64,000 bases of DNA from Bacteroides sp. MSB163 (GCF_036416795.1 NZ_CP143867.1:5758001-5822000); one strand, 5' to 3'. Counted from the first letter of the stretch, positions 7,930-16,849 are shown. Made by a program: numbers and translations. The notes: a model not told the origin generated them from the sequence alone.

Positions 7930-9132
7930 TTATTTTACACATTCAAATAGATTCGATTCATAGATGACATAGCTTTCGGATATAGGAACCGCATCATCAA
8001 AAACATAGATACGATATTTGTTACCTCCCGGATATACACGTACCATTATATGTCCCTGATGGGATGCCATTCTGTCAACCAAATCACCGATAACAATTTT
8101 AGTAGCCGGATGCATATTCGTGGAAAATATCTTTCTCTCTTCCTGATAAATTTCTTTAGAAAACAGACGATACAACACCGTATGATTAGGATGCAGAGCA
8201 TCCCAAGTAGACATTATGACATTCTGAGGTGATAAATTCCGGAGAAAATTTTCATTAGTCCCGTCCTCATTGCCATGATGATTTAAAACCGCCACTTCTA
8301 CCTTACCTACCACATCTGAAACCGGAGTCTCAATATCATGCCATTTAGGACGTCCCGGACGAGGAAAACCAGGAATATCCCCTCCTGTATAGTAATCAAA
8401 TGCACCGTAACTCAACTTTATCACACAGCTATACATATTTTCTCTGGGCATTTCACTTTTTGAATAGTTGCTCTTATCTGAAAATAATGAGGTAACTCCT
8501 GTATCTCCATCCCAAACCCTACCATTAGCATATACATTACGCACACCAAATGAATGATATTTTTCCGGTTCATTGCATAACACAAATTGCTTGCACGATC
8601 CCACATTAAAGGTTTCACGTTTGGTACAGTCAGAGATTGATTTTACGAAATTACGATAGTTCATATAGCAAGAATCTTTATCGGAAGGAGGCATAAAGTC
8701 ATCCCCTCTGTCCACGATTACCTTAGCAGGAAAATTCCGATATACCTCGGAAATCCCAGTCAGATAATACCTGCCTTTATCCTCTTTTTTATGCAACCAA
8801 CTACCGATATGGTCTGAATGATAATGCGTCAAAAGATAATAATCAATGTTCTCTTTGTCTTTAGGTATAAAATAGCGGATATAATCTGCGATCCACTCAC
8901 CAGCTTTCTTGGTATCATCAGGTTTTGCAGCCACGACTCTCGCTCCAACTCTATTATTCTCTCCGGCATCAATCAACAGAGTAGTTCCATCCGGCAAAAT
9001 ACAAAAGGTGCAATCCCCACGTCCGGTATTGATATGATGGATATCCATATATCCCTCTTTCCATTGAGGCAATTCTTGCGAGAAAGCACATTCAGCCACC
9101 AAGGCAAACAACAATCCCCAAATATATTTCAT
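7930..9132 (-). CDS. Secreted metallo-beta-lactamase-fold hydrolase (ComEC-like MBL domain)
   Basis: A 400-residue protein with a signal peptide (about residues 1-19). It has the MBL metal motif HYHSDH (His103, His105, Asp107, His108) after GRGDCTFCILPDGTTLLIDAGE, and the later LNHHGNEDGTNENFLRNLSPQNVIMST that is typical of the ComEC/Rec2 MBL subgroup. There are no channel helices, so it is a free-standing hydrolase, not a DNA uptake protein. In the same fold, phosphorylcholine esterases trim teichoic acids. Between susD and a GDPD gene, a role in breaking a phosphodiester substrate is a reasonable inference; the actual substrate is unknown. Confidence 0.82.
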   Translation of the reverse strand: MKYIWGLLFALVAECAFSQELPQWKEGYMDIHHINTGRGDCTFCILPDGTTLLIDAGENNRVGARVVAAKPDDTKKAGEWIADYIRYFIPKDKENIDYYLLTHYHSDHIGSWLHKKEDKGRYYLTGISEVYRNFPAKVIVDRGDDFMPPSDKDSCYMNYRNFVKSISDCTKRETFNVGSCKQFVLCNEPEKYHSFGVRNVYANGRVWDGDTGVTSLFSDKSNYSKSEMPRENMYSCVIKLSYGAFDYYTGGDIPGFPRPGRPKWHDIETPVSDVVGKVEVAVLNHHGNEDGTNENFLRNLSPQNVIMSTWDALHPNHTVLYRLFSKEIYQEERKIFSTNMHPATKIVIGDLVDRMASHQGHIMVRVYPGGNKYRIYVFDDAVPISESYVIYESNLFECVK

Positions 9133-9148
9133 GTTTCATAGTTTTAGA

Positions 9149-9182
9149 AGGATGCCTGAGAGGCAATACTTTCAGGCATCCT
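9149..9182 (-). other. Intercistronic hairpin after susD
   Basis: An 11-bp perfect stem, AGGATGCCTGA / TCAGGCATCCT, with a 12-base loop in the 69-base gap between susD and the MBL gene. There is no U-tract after it on the minus strand. It is better explained as an RNA stabiliser or processing site that uncouples SusCD levels from the enzyme genes than as a full terminator. Confidence 0.65.
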
Positions 9183-9201
9183 CACTCAATAAATACTCAG
9201 A

Positions 9202-10593
9202 TTAGTTATATCCCGGATTTTGAGGGAACGTTTCCGGATTGTCTATCAAATCAACCTCTGTTTTCGGAATCGGATATAAATAGTCATTCTTTGTTATTGT
9301 GAAACCAACCTTTGACATAGCTTCTATCGCCGTATCTGTACGGATCAAATCAAACCAACGATGCAGTTCGAACGGAAATTCCAAACGGCGTTCTTCCAAT
9401 ACAGCCTTGCGGAAAGCACTCTGGTCTTTCAAATCCGTCACTTTATATTCCACTGCATTTGCACGCTTACGAATCAAATTCAAGTAACTCAGTGCCTTAC
9501 TTGATTCAGAGTTTTCATAAGCTACTTCATTATGAGCCTCAGCACACATCAGCAATACATCCGCCCATCTCAATAATGGTAAGTCAAATCCAACCTTTGC
9601 CGTAGTAGCGTCAAACGTATCATAATACTTAGCTATTACATTATTGTTAGCATCCACCTTTTTATATTCGATCATGGCTTTACGATCGTCCGTATTTCCA
9701 TAAGATGCTAAGAGTTTGCTATCAATAACCGACTTATCCTTAAAGTAATCGTTGTATCCATGTCCTTCTCCAAGAACTGACTTTGAATATCGTACAGCAA
9801 ACAAAATTTCTTTATTCATCTCCTGATTTACATCAAAAACATCAGCAACAGTGTTCTGTAAACCGTATTTAGATGAATAATCTTTGACTATGTTATCCAG
9901 CAAAGTCGCTGCTGCCGACCACTTTTGTTGTGTCAGATAAGCTTTTGCCAATAATGCTTTTGCAGCTACGGAAGTGGCTCTTCCCAGATTGTCATCATCA
10001 TGAGCAGAAGTAAGCATACCGGACGCAGCCTCCAGATCCTCTTCTATAGCTCTATAAACATCCGCCACAGAACTACGTCCATACCCCTTGGCTTCAATAG
10101 CCGTCACCGGTTTCAGGATCAGAGGTGCAGCTCCCCAAAGACGAACAATATTGAAATATGCTAAAGCCCGTAAAAATAGAGCTTCCCCTTCATACTGCTT
10201 TTTCAGCGCGGCATCTGTTATCACATCTATACTTGCAAGTGCATTGTTACATCTATATATCTGGTTATACAATTCTTTCCATGCATAACGAACGACATTA
10301 TTTCCGGATGTAGCAGTAAAGTTATCAATGAAGTAGAACATACCAGCTGCTCCACCGGGATTAATATCTTCCACATTATCAGACCTTAGCTCCATGAGGG
10401 AAATAAAATATTCGCCATATTGATAGGTTCCCTGCAAGGAACCATAACAAGCGGACAATGCAGAATTTATATCAGAAGTATTTTTATAGTAATTGACTGA
10501 AGAAGCCTCAGATATAGGTGTCAAGTCCAGAAAATCACTACAGCCGGTAAGCAACAGAGATGCAAAAGCTACAATATAATATTTAATTTTCAT
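9202..10593 (-). CDS. SusD/RagB family outer-membrane lipoprotein (organophosphate locus)
   Basis: A 463-residue lipoprotein with lipobox LLLTGC (Cys18) and the SusD start FLDLTPISEASSVNYYKN. TPR-like helices (ALFLRALAYFNIVRLWG, about residues 140-160) and the C-terminal FELHRWFDLIRT, DYLYPIPKTEVDLIDNP elements are typical. SusD caps the SusC barrel and binds ligand at the cell surface. The stop of the SusC gene lies 11 bases upstream. At 463 residues it is on the small side, close to the length seen when ligands are oligomers rather than large branched glycans. Confidence 0.95.
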   Translation of the reverse strand: MKIKYYIVAFASLLLTGCSDFLDLTPISEASSVNYYKNTSDINSALSACYGSLQGTYQYGEYFISLMELRSDNVEDINPGGAAGMFYFIDNFTATSGNNVVRYAWKELYNQIYRCNNALASIDVITDAALKKQYEGEALFLRALAYFNIVRLWGAAPLILKPVTAIEAKGYGRSSVADVYRAIEEDLEAASGMLTSAHDDDNLGRATSVAAKALLAKAYLTQQKWSAAATLLDNIVKDYSSKYGLQNTVADVFDVNQEMNKEILFAVRYSKSVLGEGHGYNDYFKDKSVIDSKLLASYGNTDDRKAMIEYKKVDANNNVIAKYYDTFDATTAKVGFDLPLLRWADVLLMCAEAHNEVAYENSESSKALSYLNLIRKRANAVEYKVTDLKDQSAFRKAVLEERRLEFPFELHRWFDLIRTDTAIEAMSKVGFTITKNDYLYPIPKTEVDLIDNPETFPQNPGYN

Positions 10594-10604
10594 ATCTTGA
10601 TTAT

Positions 10605-13600
10605 TTAAAAAGTTACGTTTAATCCGAATACAAATGATTTAGACAGAGGATATGTACCATAATCGATACCAGGAGTCAGTGAACCGCCTTTCATATTCAC
10701 TTCCGGATTGTATCCGCTATATTTGGTAAAAGTGAAAGGATTCTGAGTAGAGAAATAAACTCTTGCCCGGCTGATTCCTACATTGGTAAGCAATGATTTA
10801 GGCAGCGTATATCCAAAAGTGATATTCTTAATTCTCATATAAGAACCATCTTCAATATGCCAGGTAGAAGTAGTACCATTCATACCCGTTGCACTTCTGT
10901 TTGCACGAACTACATAGCCGCTACCCGGATTACTTTCTGATTGCCAGCGGTCCAAAGCATCGACCTGACAGTTATTTCCTCCTTCCATATTATCAATGTA
11001 ACGACGGAATATATTGGCAATCTTATTCCCTTGTACACCTTGCAGGGCAATAGAGAGATCAAACCACTTATATTTCAACTCTGTAGAGAAACCATACGTG
11101 AACTTCGGCATGTAATTTCCTGTAATAGTACGGTCGTTCTCGTCAATCTCCATATTACCGTCCATATCTTTGAAACGGAAGTCTCCCGGTTTCGCACCAC
11201 TGACATAAGCATATTTACGTTGGCTCTTATCCGGATTCTTCGAGTTATCAATCTCTGCCTGATTAGCGAATACACCATCCGTAACCAAGGTATAATAGTT
11301 ACCGATAGGCTCTCCGACTTTAGTAATGAAAGTCACACTCTCGGAAGTAGTTATCATTTCATCAACACCACCGAGGTCTTTCACTTCATTCCGGTTGGCA
11401 GAAATATTAAAGCGATTGTTCCATGTAAAATCTCCCCAAGAATTTGTAGTAGAAATAGCGAATTCAACACCCTTATTATTAACTTTTCCGATATTCATAG
11501 GCACTGTACTGAAACCGGAAAACTCGGCAACCGGTACATTCAGTAGCATATCCGTTGTATTACTGTTATATAAATCCAGTTCTAAAGTCAACATATTGAA
11601 CAGTCCTATTTCCAGCCCCAGATTGAACATAGCAGTCTTCTCCCAACCTAAATCAGGATTTCCAGCTGTTGCAGGACGTAAACCGCTGGCCAAAGTGCCA
11701 TCAGCTTTTCCAAACACATAATTGTCTTCCGATAACGTGGCGTAATACTCGTAATTTCCAATATTGAAATTACCACTGATACCGTAGCTCGCACGCAATT
11801 TTAAGGAAGTAAGCCATTTTATATCTTTCATAAAATCTTCTTCACTGATATACCATCCGGCAGAAGCTGACGGAAACATACCCCAGCGGTTATTCTTTCC
11901 AAAACGGGAAGATCCATCCATACGAGCAGCAGCTGATAATAAATATTTGCCCTTATATGAATATTGCACACGTGCCAATGCCGATAACAACGACCATTCG
12001 TAAGCGGTTGCACTCCAGCTTGTAATAGCAGATGCTGCATTCATGGTATGTACCAAGTCATTAGGATAACCATTACCGGCCAGCAATGAAGTGTTCACAG
12101 ATTCTTTCTGTGCAGTCCATCCGGCTATGGCAGACAAATTATGTACATCCTTAATGACTGTAGTATATGACAATGTATTTTCCCATACCCAGTTCAACAT
12201 ATTCTTATCACGCTTCGACCCTTCCGGCACTGAAGGCGGAAGTCTGTCTAAAGAAGTAGGCAAAGTGGAAGGTCTGTAATAAGAACGGCTGTAGCTGTTG
12301 AAATCCACACCGAAACTTGTCTTGAATTTCAGATTCTTATAGAGTTCATATTCACCATAGACATTTCCCATAAAACGGTAACGTTTCATCTGATCTTCCT
12401 TTTCGTTTGCCAAAGCTACAGGATTTACAATCTGCGGATGCTTATACTGCCAGTTCCATTGATCGAAATTATAAGAACCGTCGGCATTGTACACCGGCAT
12501 AGTAGGTGACATGGCCAAAGCAGAAGCAACGATTGTCTCTTCTTTATATCTGTCCTCGGTAGGAACAATGTTGTACACTGAATAATTAAAAGACAGATTA
12601 GTCCCGAAGGTGAATTTCTTATAATTAGCATCGACTTTTCCTCTGGCTCCCATCTGTTCAAAATCCGAACCGATAACAATACCCTGCTCTTTCATGTAAT
12701 TACCGGAAATAAAATATCTGGCAGCTTTGTTTCCTCCGGACAAAGAAAGATTATGGCTTGTGACAATTCCTGTTCTCATAACCTCGTCTTGCCAATCCGT
12801 ATTCGTCAGTCCGGTTTCACCATTGATATATGGCATTATTTCGGGAGGTAGCAAATAAGCCTGATTGATAACATCCGGTTTCTTTCCCAACTTCTGGTTA
12901 CGAACTTCATTAGAATCATTGATGCTACCTTCAATACCTTTACTTTCCAGCAAATCAAGATACGCATTGTTGTGTCCGTCATAGGAGAGCCAAGCATATT
13001 CATACGCATCCAGCATATCTATTTTTTTAGTACGCTGCTGGAAACCTACATATCCATCATATTGCACAGTAGGCTTCATATCTTTTCCTTCCTTACCTTG
13101 CTTAGTGGTAATAATGACTACACCATTTGCACCTCTTGATCCATAAATGGCTGCCGCTGAAGCATCTTTCAAAACTTCAATGGACTCAATGTCATTCATA
13201 TTAATGGAACTCAAAGGAGATACATTTTGTCCTGTACCATTTCCTGCTTCACCGGACATGGGGAAACCATCTACCACATACAACGGTTCCGTACCGGCAG
13301 TAATACTACCACTACCTCTTACCTTAATAGATAATCCTCCCCCCGGAATACCATTCGGTTGTGAAACCTGCACACCGGTCATCTTACCGACAAGAGCTTG
13401 ATCCACACTGGAAACCGGAACAGCCAGTTCGCTCGCTTTCATTGAGGAGATAGAAGTGGTTACATCGCGTTTACGTTGTACACCGTATCCCACCACTACG
13501 ACTTCATCCAACATTTCACTATCTTCCTTCAAAGTGACATTTTGCAAGGCTTTGTCATTAGCATTAAATGTCAATGTCTGATAGCCAATGAATGAAATGG

Positions 13601-14078
13601 TTACTTCTGCATTTTCCGGAACATTAGCTAAAGTATATTCACCGTCAATGTTTGTAATTGCCCCCAATGTCGTTCCTTGTATTACCACACTCGCCCCAAT
13701 CACCGGTTCACCGTTTTCATCAAGAATCTTTCCGTTAATTGATCTTACTTTTGTTTTGTCATCACCTGGCATTAGCTTTTTGAGAGAAATCACAATCATC
13801 TTATTCTTAAGATTCACTTCCAATGATTTGTCAAGGATAGATGACAATGCCTCTACGACGGGAGTATTTTCAAAAGTCGCATTAACCTTTTTATTCTCGT
13901 TTATCTCATCTTTCTGATAGATAATGGACAGCCCTGTTTGACTCTCTATTTCCTTCAATACAGTTTTCAATGTTTGTTCCCTAAAAACTTTGCTGACTGT
14001 CTGGGCATTTACTGACAATGCACCAAAGCTGAGCAAGAACAAAAGGAATAAGCATAGAATTGATTTTCGGTTGTTCAT
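10605..14078 (-). CDS. SusC/RagA TonB-dependent transporter with STN domain (organophosphate locus)
   Basis: A 1157-residue outer-membrane barrel. Order: signal peptide (1-25), STN signalling domain (about 30-100; FREQTLKTVLKEIESQTG), CarboxypepD_reg-like beta sandwich (about 115-190; GKILDENGEPVIGASVVIQG), TonB-box-like DEVVVVGYG, plug (ALVGKMTGVQVSQPNG; EVLKDASAAAIYGSRGANGV) and a barrel ending FVFGLNVTF. The STN domain is what lets SusC signal through FecR to an ECF sigma factor, and both genes lie directly upstream. Function: TonB-powered import of a substrate captured by the SusD partner. Confidence 0.96.
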   Translation of the reverse strand: MNNRKSILCLFLLFLLSFGALSVNAQTVSKVFREQTLKTVLKEIESQTGLSIIYQKDEINENKKVNATFENTPVVEALSSILDKSLEVNLKNKMIVISLKKLMPGDDKTKVRSINGKILDENGEPVIGASVVIQGTTLGAITNIDGEYTLANVPENAEVTISFIGYQTLTFNANDKALQNVTLKEDSEMLDEVVVVGYGVQRKRDVTTSISSMKASELAVPVSSVDQALVGKMTGVQVSQPNGIPGGGLSIKVRGSGSITAGTEPLYVVDGFPMSGEAGNGTGQNVSPLSSINMNDIESIEVLKDASAAAIYGSRGANGVVIITTKQGKEGKDMKPTVQYDGYVGFQQRTKKIDMLDAYEYAWLSYDGHNNAYLDLLESKGIEGSINDSNEVRNQKLGKKPDVINQAYLLPPEIMPYINGETGLTNTDWQDEVMRTGIVTSHNLSLSGGNKAARYFISGNYMKEQGIVIGSDFEQMGARGKVDANYKKFTFGTNLSFNYSVYNIVPTEDRYKEETIVASALAMSPTMPVYNADGSYNFDQWNWQYKHPQIVNPVALANEKEDQMKRYRFMGNVYGEYELYKNLKFKTSFGVDFNSYSRSYYRPSTLPTSLDRLPPSVPEGSKRDKNMLNWVWENTLSYTTVIKDVHNLSAIAGWTAQKESVNTSLLAGNGYPNDLVHTMNAASAITSWSATAYEWSLLSALARVQYSYKGKYLLSAAARMDGSSRFGKNNRWGMFPSASAGWYISEEDFMKDIKWLTSLKLRASYGISGNFNIGNYEYYATLSEDNYVFGKADGTLASGLRPATAGNPDLGWEKTAMFNLGLEIGLFNMLTLELDLYNSNTTDMLLNVPVAEFSGFSTVPMNIGKVNNKGVEFAISTTNSWGDFTWNNRFNISANRNEVKDLGGVDEMITTSESVTFITKVGEPIGNYYTLVTDGVFANQAEIDNSKNPDKSQRKYAYVSGAKPGDFRFKDMDGNMEIDENDRTITGNYMPKFTYGFSTELKYKWFDLSIALQGVQGNKIANIFRRYIDNMEGGNNCQVDALDRWQSESNPGSGYVVRANRSATGMNGTTSTWHIEDGSYMRIKNITFGYTLPKSLLTNVGISRARVYFSTQNPFTFTKYSGYNPEVNMKGGSLTPGIDYGTYPLSKSFVFGLNVTF

Positions 14079-14117
14079 AGCTTTTTCTTGATTTAATTAG
14101 TTGTTACAAAATTGATT

Positions 14118-15107
14118 TTATTCTCTGATATATATATCCTTTCCTCTACGTTCGACGGTTATCGGGATGATCTCCTGCAAAGCAGCCATCACCTCTCCTA
14201 TCGTCTCACGGTTTCTTAATGAAATACGGAAGCGTTTGGCACCTACCTGTTCCGATTCCAGACTGATATTGACGTCATACTGGCGAGATAACTTCGCTAC
14301 CAACTCTTTCAACGTAATATCCTCAAATTCAATTCGATTCTCCGACCAGGCTTTCCATTGCTTCACATCATTACGGGTACGTGTGATTTTTCCGGTAGCC
14401 ATATCCAACTTTACAAATTCACCGGGTATCATCTCTATTCGCTGTTCCCCACGATGGATTTCTACAATTCCTTCCATCAGTGCCGTAGTGACAACTGAGT
14501 CTTCAGGATAGGCGGAAACATCGAATTTAGTTCCTTTTACTACTACATCATATCCGCAGGTCTGTACCGTGAATTCGGCCTTTTCCTTCTTCGTAACTTC
14601 AAAATAAGCCTCACCGCTAAGTATCACTTTACGATTCCGCTCGTTGAACTTATCCGAATACTTCAATATGGAACCGGCATTCAGCCATACCACTGTACCA
14701 TCTGTCAAAGTCATCTTACTCTTTTCTCCGTAGGGAGCTTCGAATACGAAATAATCTTCGGTAGTAGATAAGGAAGCAATGTTCCAAACGCCCAACGTAG
14801 CCCCGGCGGTAAGCACCACAATGGCAGCTACGGCAGCCACCCTGCGCCAGAAGCTGAAATTACGACGAGGCAACATCGGCATAATAGCCTCTTGCGTGCG
14901 AAGGCGGCGTTGCAAACGTTGCCATTCTTGCATGGTCTGTTCGTCTCCTTCATTAGTAACCTTCCATTCTTTTTCCCACTGACGAAACCGCAGGCGGTTT
15001 TCCTCCGCTTGCTCAATATAGTTGAACAAGAGTTTCTCTTCTGCCTTTGAAATTTGTCCTTCAAAGTAGCGGATCGCCAATTCGTGAATGTTTGTTTCTG
15101 TTTTCAT
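14118..15107 (-). CDS. FecR-family anti-sigma factor (organophosphate locus)
   Basis: Inner-membrane anti-sigma factor, 329 residues from the Met at 15105-15107; a start nine codons earlier is possible but has weaker context. The cytoplasmic N-terminal helix region (IHELAIRYFEGQISKAEEKLLF) is followed by a membrane segment (RRVAAVAAIVVLTAGATLGVW, about 95-115). The periplasmic FecR domain contains YGEKSKMTLTDGTVVWLNAGS and a C-terminal DUF4974-like secretin fold (FEDITLKELVAKLSRQYDVNI). It relays the SusC STN signal to the sigma factor encoded 112 bases upstream. Confidence 0.93.
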   Translation of the reverse strand: MKTETNIHELAIRYFEGQISKAEEKLLFNYIEQAEENRLRFRQWEKEWKVTNEGDEQTMQEWQRLQRRLRTQEAIMPMLPRRNFSFWRRVAAVAAIVVLTAGATLGVWNIASLSTTEDYFVFEAPYGEKSKMTLTDGTVVWLNAGSILKYSDKFNERNRKVILSGEAYFEVTKKEKAEFTVQTCGYDVVVKGTKFDVSAYPEDSVVTTALMEGIVEIHRGEQRIEMIPGEFVKLDMATGKITRTRNDVKQWKAWSENRIEFEDITLKELVAKLSRQYDVNISLESEQVGAKRFRISLRNRETIGEVMAALQEIIPITVERRGKDIYIRE

Positions 15108-15219
15108 AAATTCTCTTTCTATAGGATGTAACAACTAATTTTAATTCTACCCAACCCCGGAAAAAGAAAAAAGCAGAAAATTATCAGTTTTCTACTTTTT
15201 CTCTTCCTGGTTATTCTAT

Positions 15220-15849
15220 TTATTCGTTCATAATCACCCAAGCTAAGACCATTATATAAATGTCTACCGGATACTTATCCTTGAAGTGACGTTCAAAAAG
15301 GGCAAGGGCTTTAGAAATATGTTTCTCCACGGCTGTAGTGGATATTTGTAGTTTATCGGCTATTTCCCTGTTCTTGAGATGTGTGAACCGACTCAGCAGG
15401 AAGACTTCGCGGCAACGGTCAGGCAGCTGACCTATGACGAGCTTGATTTGCTCCTGCAATTCATCATAGAGAAGTTTATTGTCTGCATCAAAGGTGAAGT
15501 CGGTATAGTAAAGCCGTTCTTCCCCGTCAATGGATGCCAGGTACTCAATCCGGTGCTTCTCTACAATGGATACGTGTTTCAGGTAGTTCAGGCATCCGTT
15601 GCGCACCATTGCAAACAGCAAAGAAGTTATGGAGACCGACGAAAGTAAGTCTCTCTTCTCCCAGAACTTCAGAAAACATTCCTGAATAATATCCCTAACG
15701 ATTTCTTCATCTTCAATAAAGCGAACAGCATATCCACGCAAACGCGGAAAGTAATTTTTAAACAGATAAACGAATGCTTCTTCGTTTCCCCGTTTTATCT
15801 CCTCCAATAAATAGCTATCATCTGAAAAATCAGTCATATTCTTTTCCAT
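15220..15849 (-). CDS. ECF RNA polymerase sigma factor (organophosphate locus)
   Basis: A 209-residue sigma-70 of the Bacteroides ECF class. Region 2 (EEAFVYLFKNYFPRLRGYAVRFI...IVRDIIQECFLKFWEKR) spans about residues 18-75. Region 4 (QLPDRCREVFLLSRFTHLKNREIADKLQISTTAVEKHISKAL) spans about 140-185 with a clear helix-turn-helix. It would direct transcription of the downstream FecR/SusC/SusD operon when released by FecR. A second Met four codons in is an alternative start. The promoter just upstream is a good match to the primary sigma consensus, so the sigma gene itself need not be autoregulated. Confidence 0.95.
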   Translation of the reverse strand: MEKNMTDFSDDSYLLEEIKRGNEEAFVYLFKNYFPRLRGYAVRFIEDEEIVRDIIQECFLKFWEKRDLLSSVSITSLLFAMVRNGCLNYLKHVSIVEKHRIEYLASIDGEERLYYTDFTFDADNKLLYDELQEQIKLVIGQLPDRCREVFLLSRFTHLKNREIADKLQISTTAVEKHISKALALFERHFKDKYPVDIYIMVLAWVIMNE

Positions 15850-15899
15850 GCTTATATTTTAAGGAACAAAGATTGTTAGAAGTGAATAATTAGGTTTTG

Positions 15900-15930
15900 C
15901 AAACCTATTAAAATTTTGTTCCAATACAAA
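15900..15930 (-). promoter_or_regulatory. Promoter of the ECF sigma gene
   Basis: On the minus strand, TTTG (15927-15930), 19 bases, then TAGGTTTG (15900-15907). This is a complete Bacteroides primary-sigma promoter, predicting a transcript start near 15893 and a leader of about 45 bases before the sigma gene. Confidence 0.75.
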
Positions 15931-15999
15931 ATGAAAAAGGGATTGTTTTTTATTCGCTTACTGATTTTGAAGAATTCTCAATGATTCAGCATTACCTAT

Positions 16000-16107
16000 T
16001 TATGTCCCTCTCAACTCCCAATGTCCTGATTTGTTAGAGCCGACACGTTTGATTAGCCCTTTTTCCTTTAATGCCGCCATAAATGTTTTTTTGATGCTGC
16101 CTTTATA
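16000..16107 (-). pseudogene. C-terminal remnant of an AlbA_2/Schlafen-like ATPase or related winged-helix protein
   Basis: A 35-codon open frame without start codon ends at TAA (16000-16002) and reads YKGSIKKTFMAALKEKGLIK followed by RVGSNKSGHWELRGT. The pattern ALKEKGLIxRVGSxKSGHWE is the C-terminal winged-helix end common in AlbA_2-type ATP-binding proteins; an in-frame TAG lies directly before it. I take it as the tail of a lost gene. It is short, so the family call is tentative. Confidence 0.5.
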
Positions 16108-16146
16108 TGTCTATAAAGGTATGCAATGTTTTTTGCAAAGTTAGCA

Positions 16147-16170
16147 AAAAGGCGGATTACTCCGCCTTTT
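16147..16170 (-). terminator. Intrinsic terminator after the 40-residue ORF
   Basis: A perfect 10-bp stem AAAAGGCGGA / TCCGCCTTTT with a 4-base loop; on the minus strand it runs into TTTTTGC. It is placed 6 bases after the stop of the small ORF at 16176. Confidence 0.8.
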
Positions 16171-16175
16171 CCCCT

Positions 16176-16298
16176 TTATTCTTCCAACAACTCCCCTGCC
16201 TGTACCCACTTCGTATACGATACCAGCGACTCTTCAATAAGAGCATACTCGCGAGCATTAACAATTTTCAGTGCATCGCGTAATTCTTCAAGTTCCAT
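16176..16298 (-). CDS. Small protein of 40 residues, unknown function
   Basis: ATG at 16296-16298 opens a 40-codon frame starting MELEELRDALKIVNAREYAL and ending GELLEE. It is acidic and predicted helical, with no Cys or membrane segment. It starts 14 bases after the stop of the PP2C-like remnant and ends just before an intrinsic terminator, so it looks like the last gene of a former operon. I do not recognise a family. It may still be translated, but its upstream genes are broken. Confidence 0.45.
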   Translation of the reverse strand: MELEELRDALKIVNAREYALIEESLVSYTKWVQAGELLEE

Positions 16299-16312
16299 AA
16301 CTAATATAATAT

Positions 16313-16849
16313 TTATTTCTTTATTTTTATCCTCAGATAAGCACGGTCATCAAAAGAACAATTACCTTTTTGCACTCCTTTTGTACTCTTATACAATCGC
16401 ATACACAAAGGATCTTTCTCCAAAATATCAGCAAGATAACATTCCGATTCATGCAAAGTGGAATACAAATGAGGATAACCGTCAGAAGACAATACCACTT
16501 CTTCCGCATCACCCACAGGAAAAATATTCACCTGCTTCATCCGCACGGGAAAGCTATCAAACACAGGAAAGGCAAACCGCTGGTCTTCTAGCAGACAATT
16601 CTGCAAAACAGCCTGCTTCTGCAGAAAAGGATAGATAAATTCCCGCCCCGGATCGTGAGACTCCAAATCTTTCATCGTAGCCCCGTCAATCACTGCTGCA
16701 AAGTAAGGTGTAACAATAATGCCATCCTCATTGGTCTGCGGGCTCTTCTTGCTTTTTAGGAAACATTCCTCAACCGTAAAATGAGGAATAAAAGGTGCTT
16801 GATATTCATTTTCTGACTGTAGGTATGTCCAATCGCGTTTACAATCCAT
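16313..16849 (-). pseudogene. PP2C-like protein phosphatase remnant with internal deletion
   Basis: From Met at 16847-16849 the frame reads MDCKRDWTYLQSENEYQAPF and reaches the PP2C-like motif YFAAVIDGAT at about residue 53. It then jumps to DPGREFIYPFLQKQAVLQN and the C-terminal half with EEVVLSSDGYP and SFDDRAYLRIKI. Bacteroides relatives as I recall them are about 100 residues longer between the IDGAT and GREF segments, so the central metal-binding strands are missing here. The frame is joined without a stop to the decayed GDPD upstream. The phosphatase family call is moderately secure; loss of function is inferred from the gap. Confidence 0.55.

Noticed and set aside
7930..9132. Competence protein ComEC
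   Set aside because: Only the MBL-fold domain is present, with a signal peptide and no membrane channel helices; context is phosphodiester catabolism, not DNA uptake.
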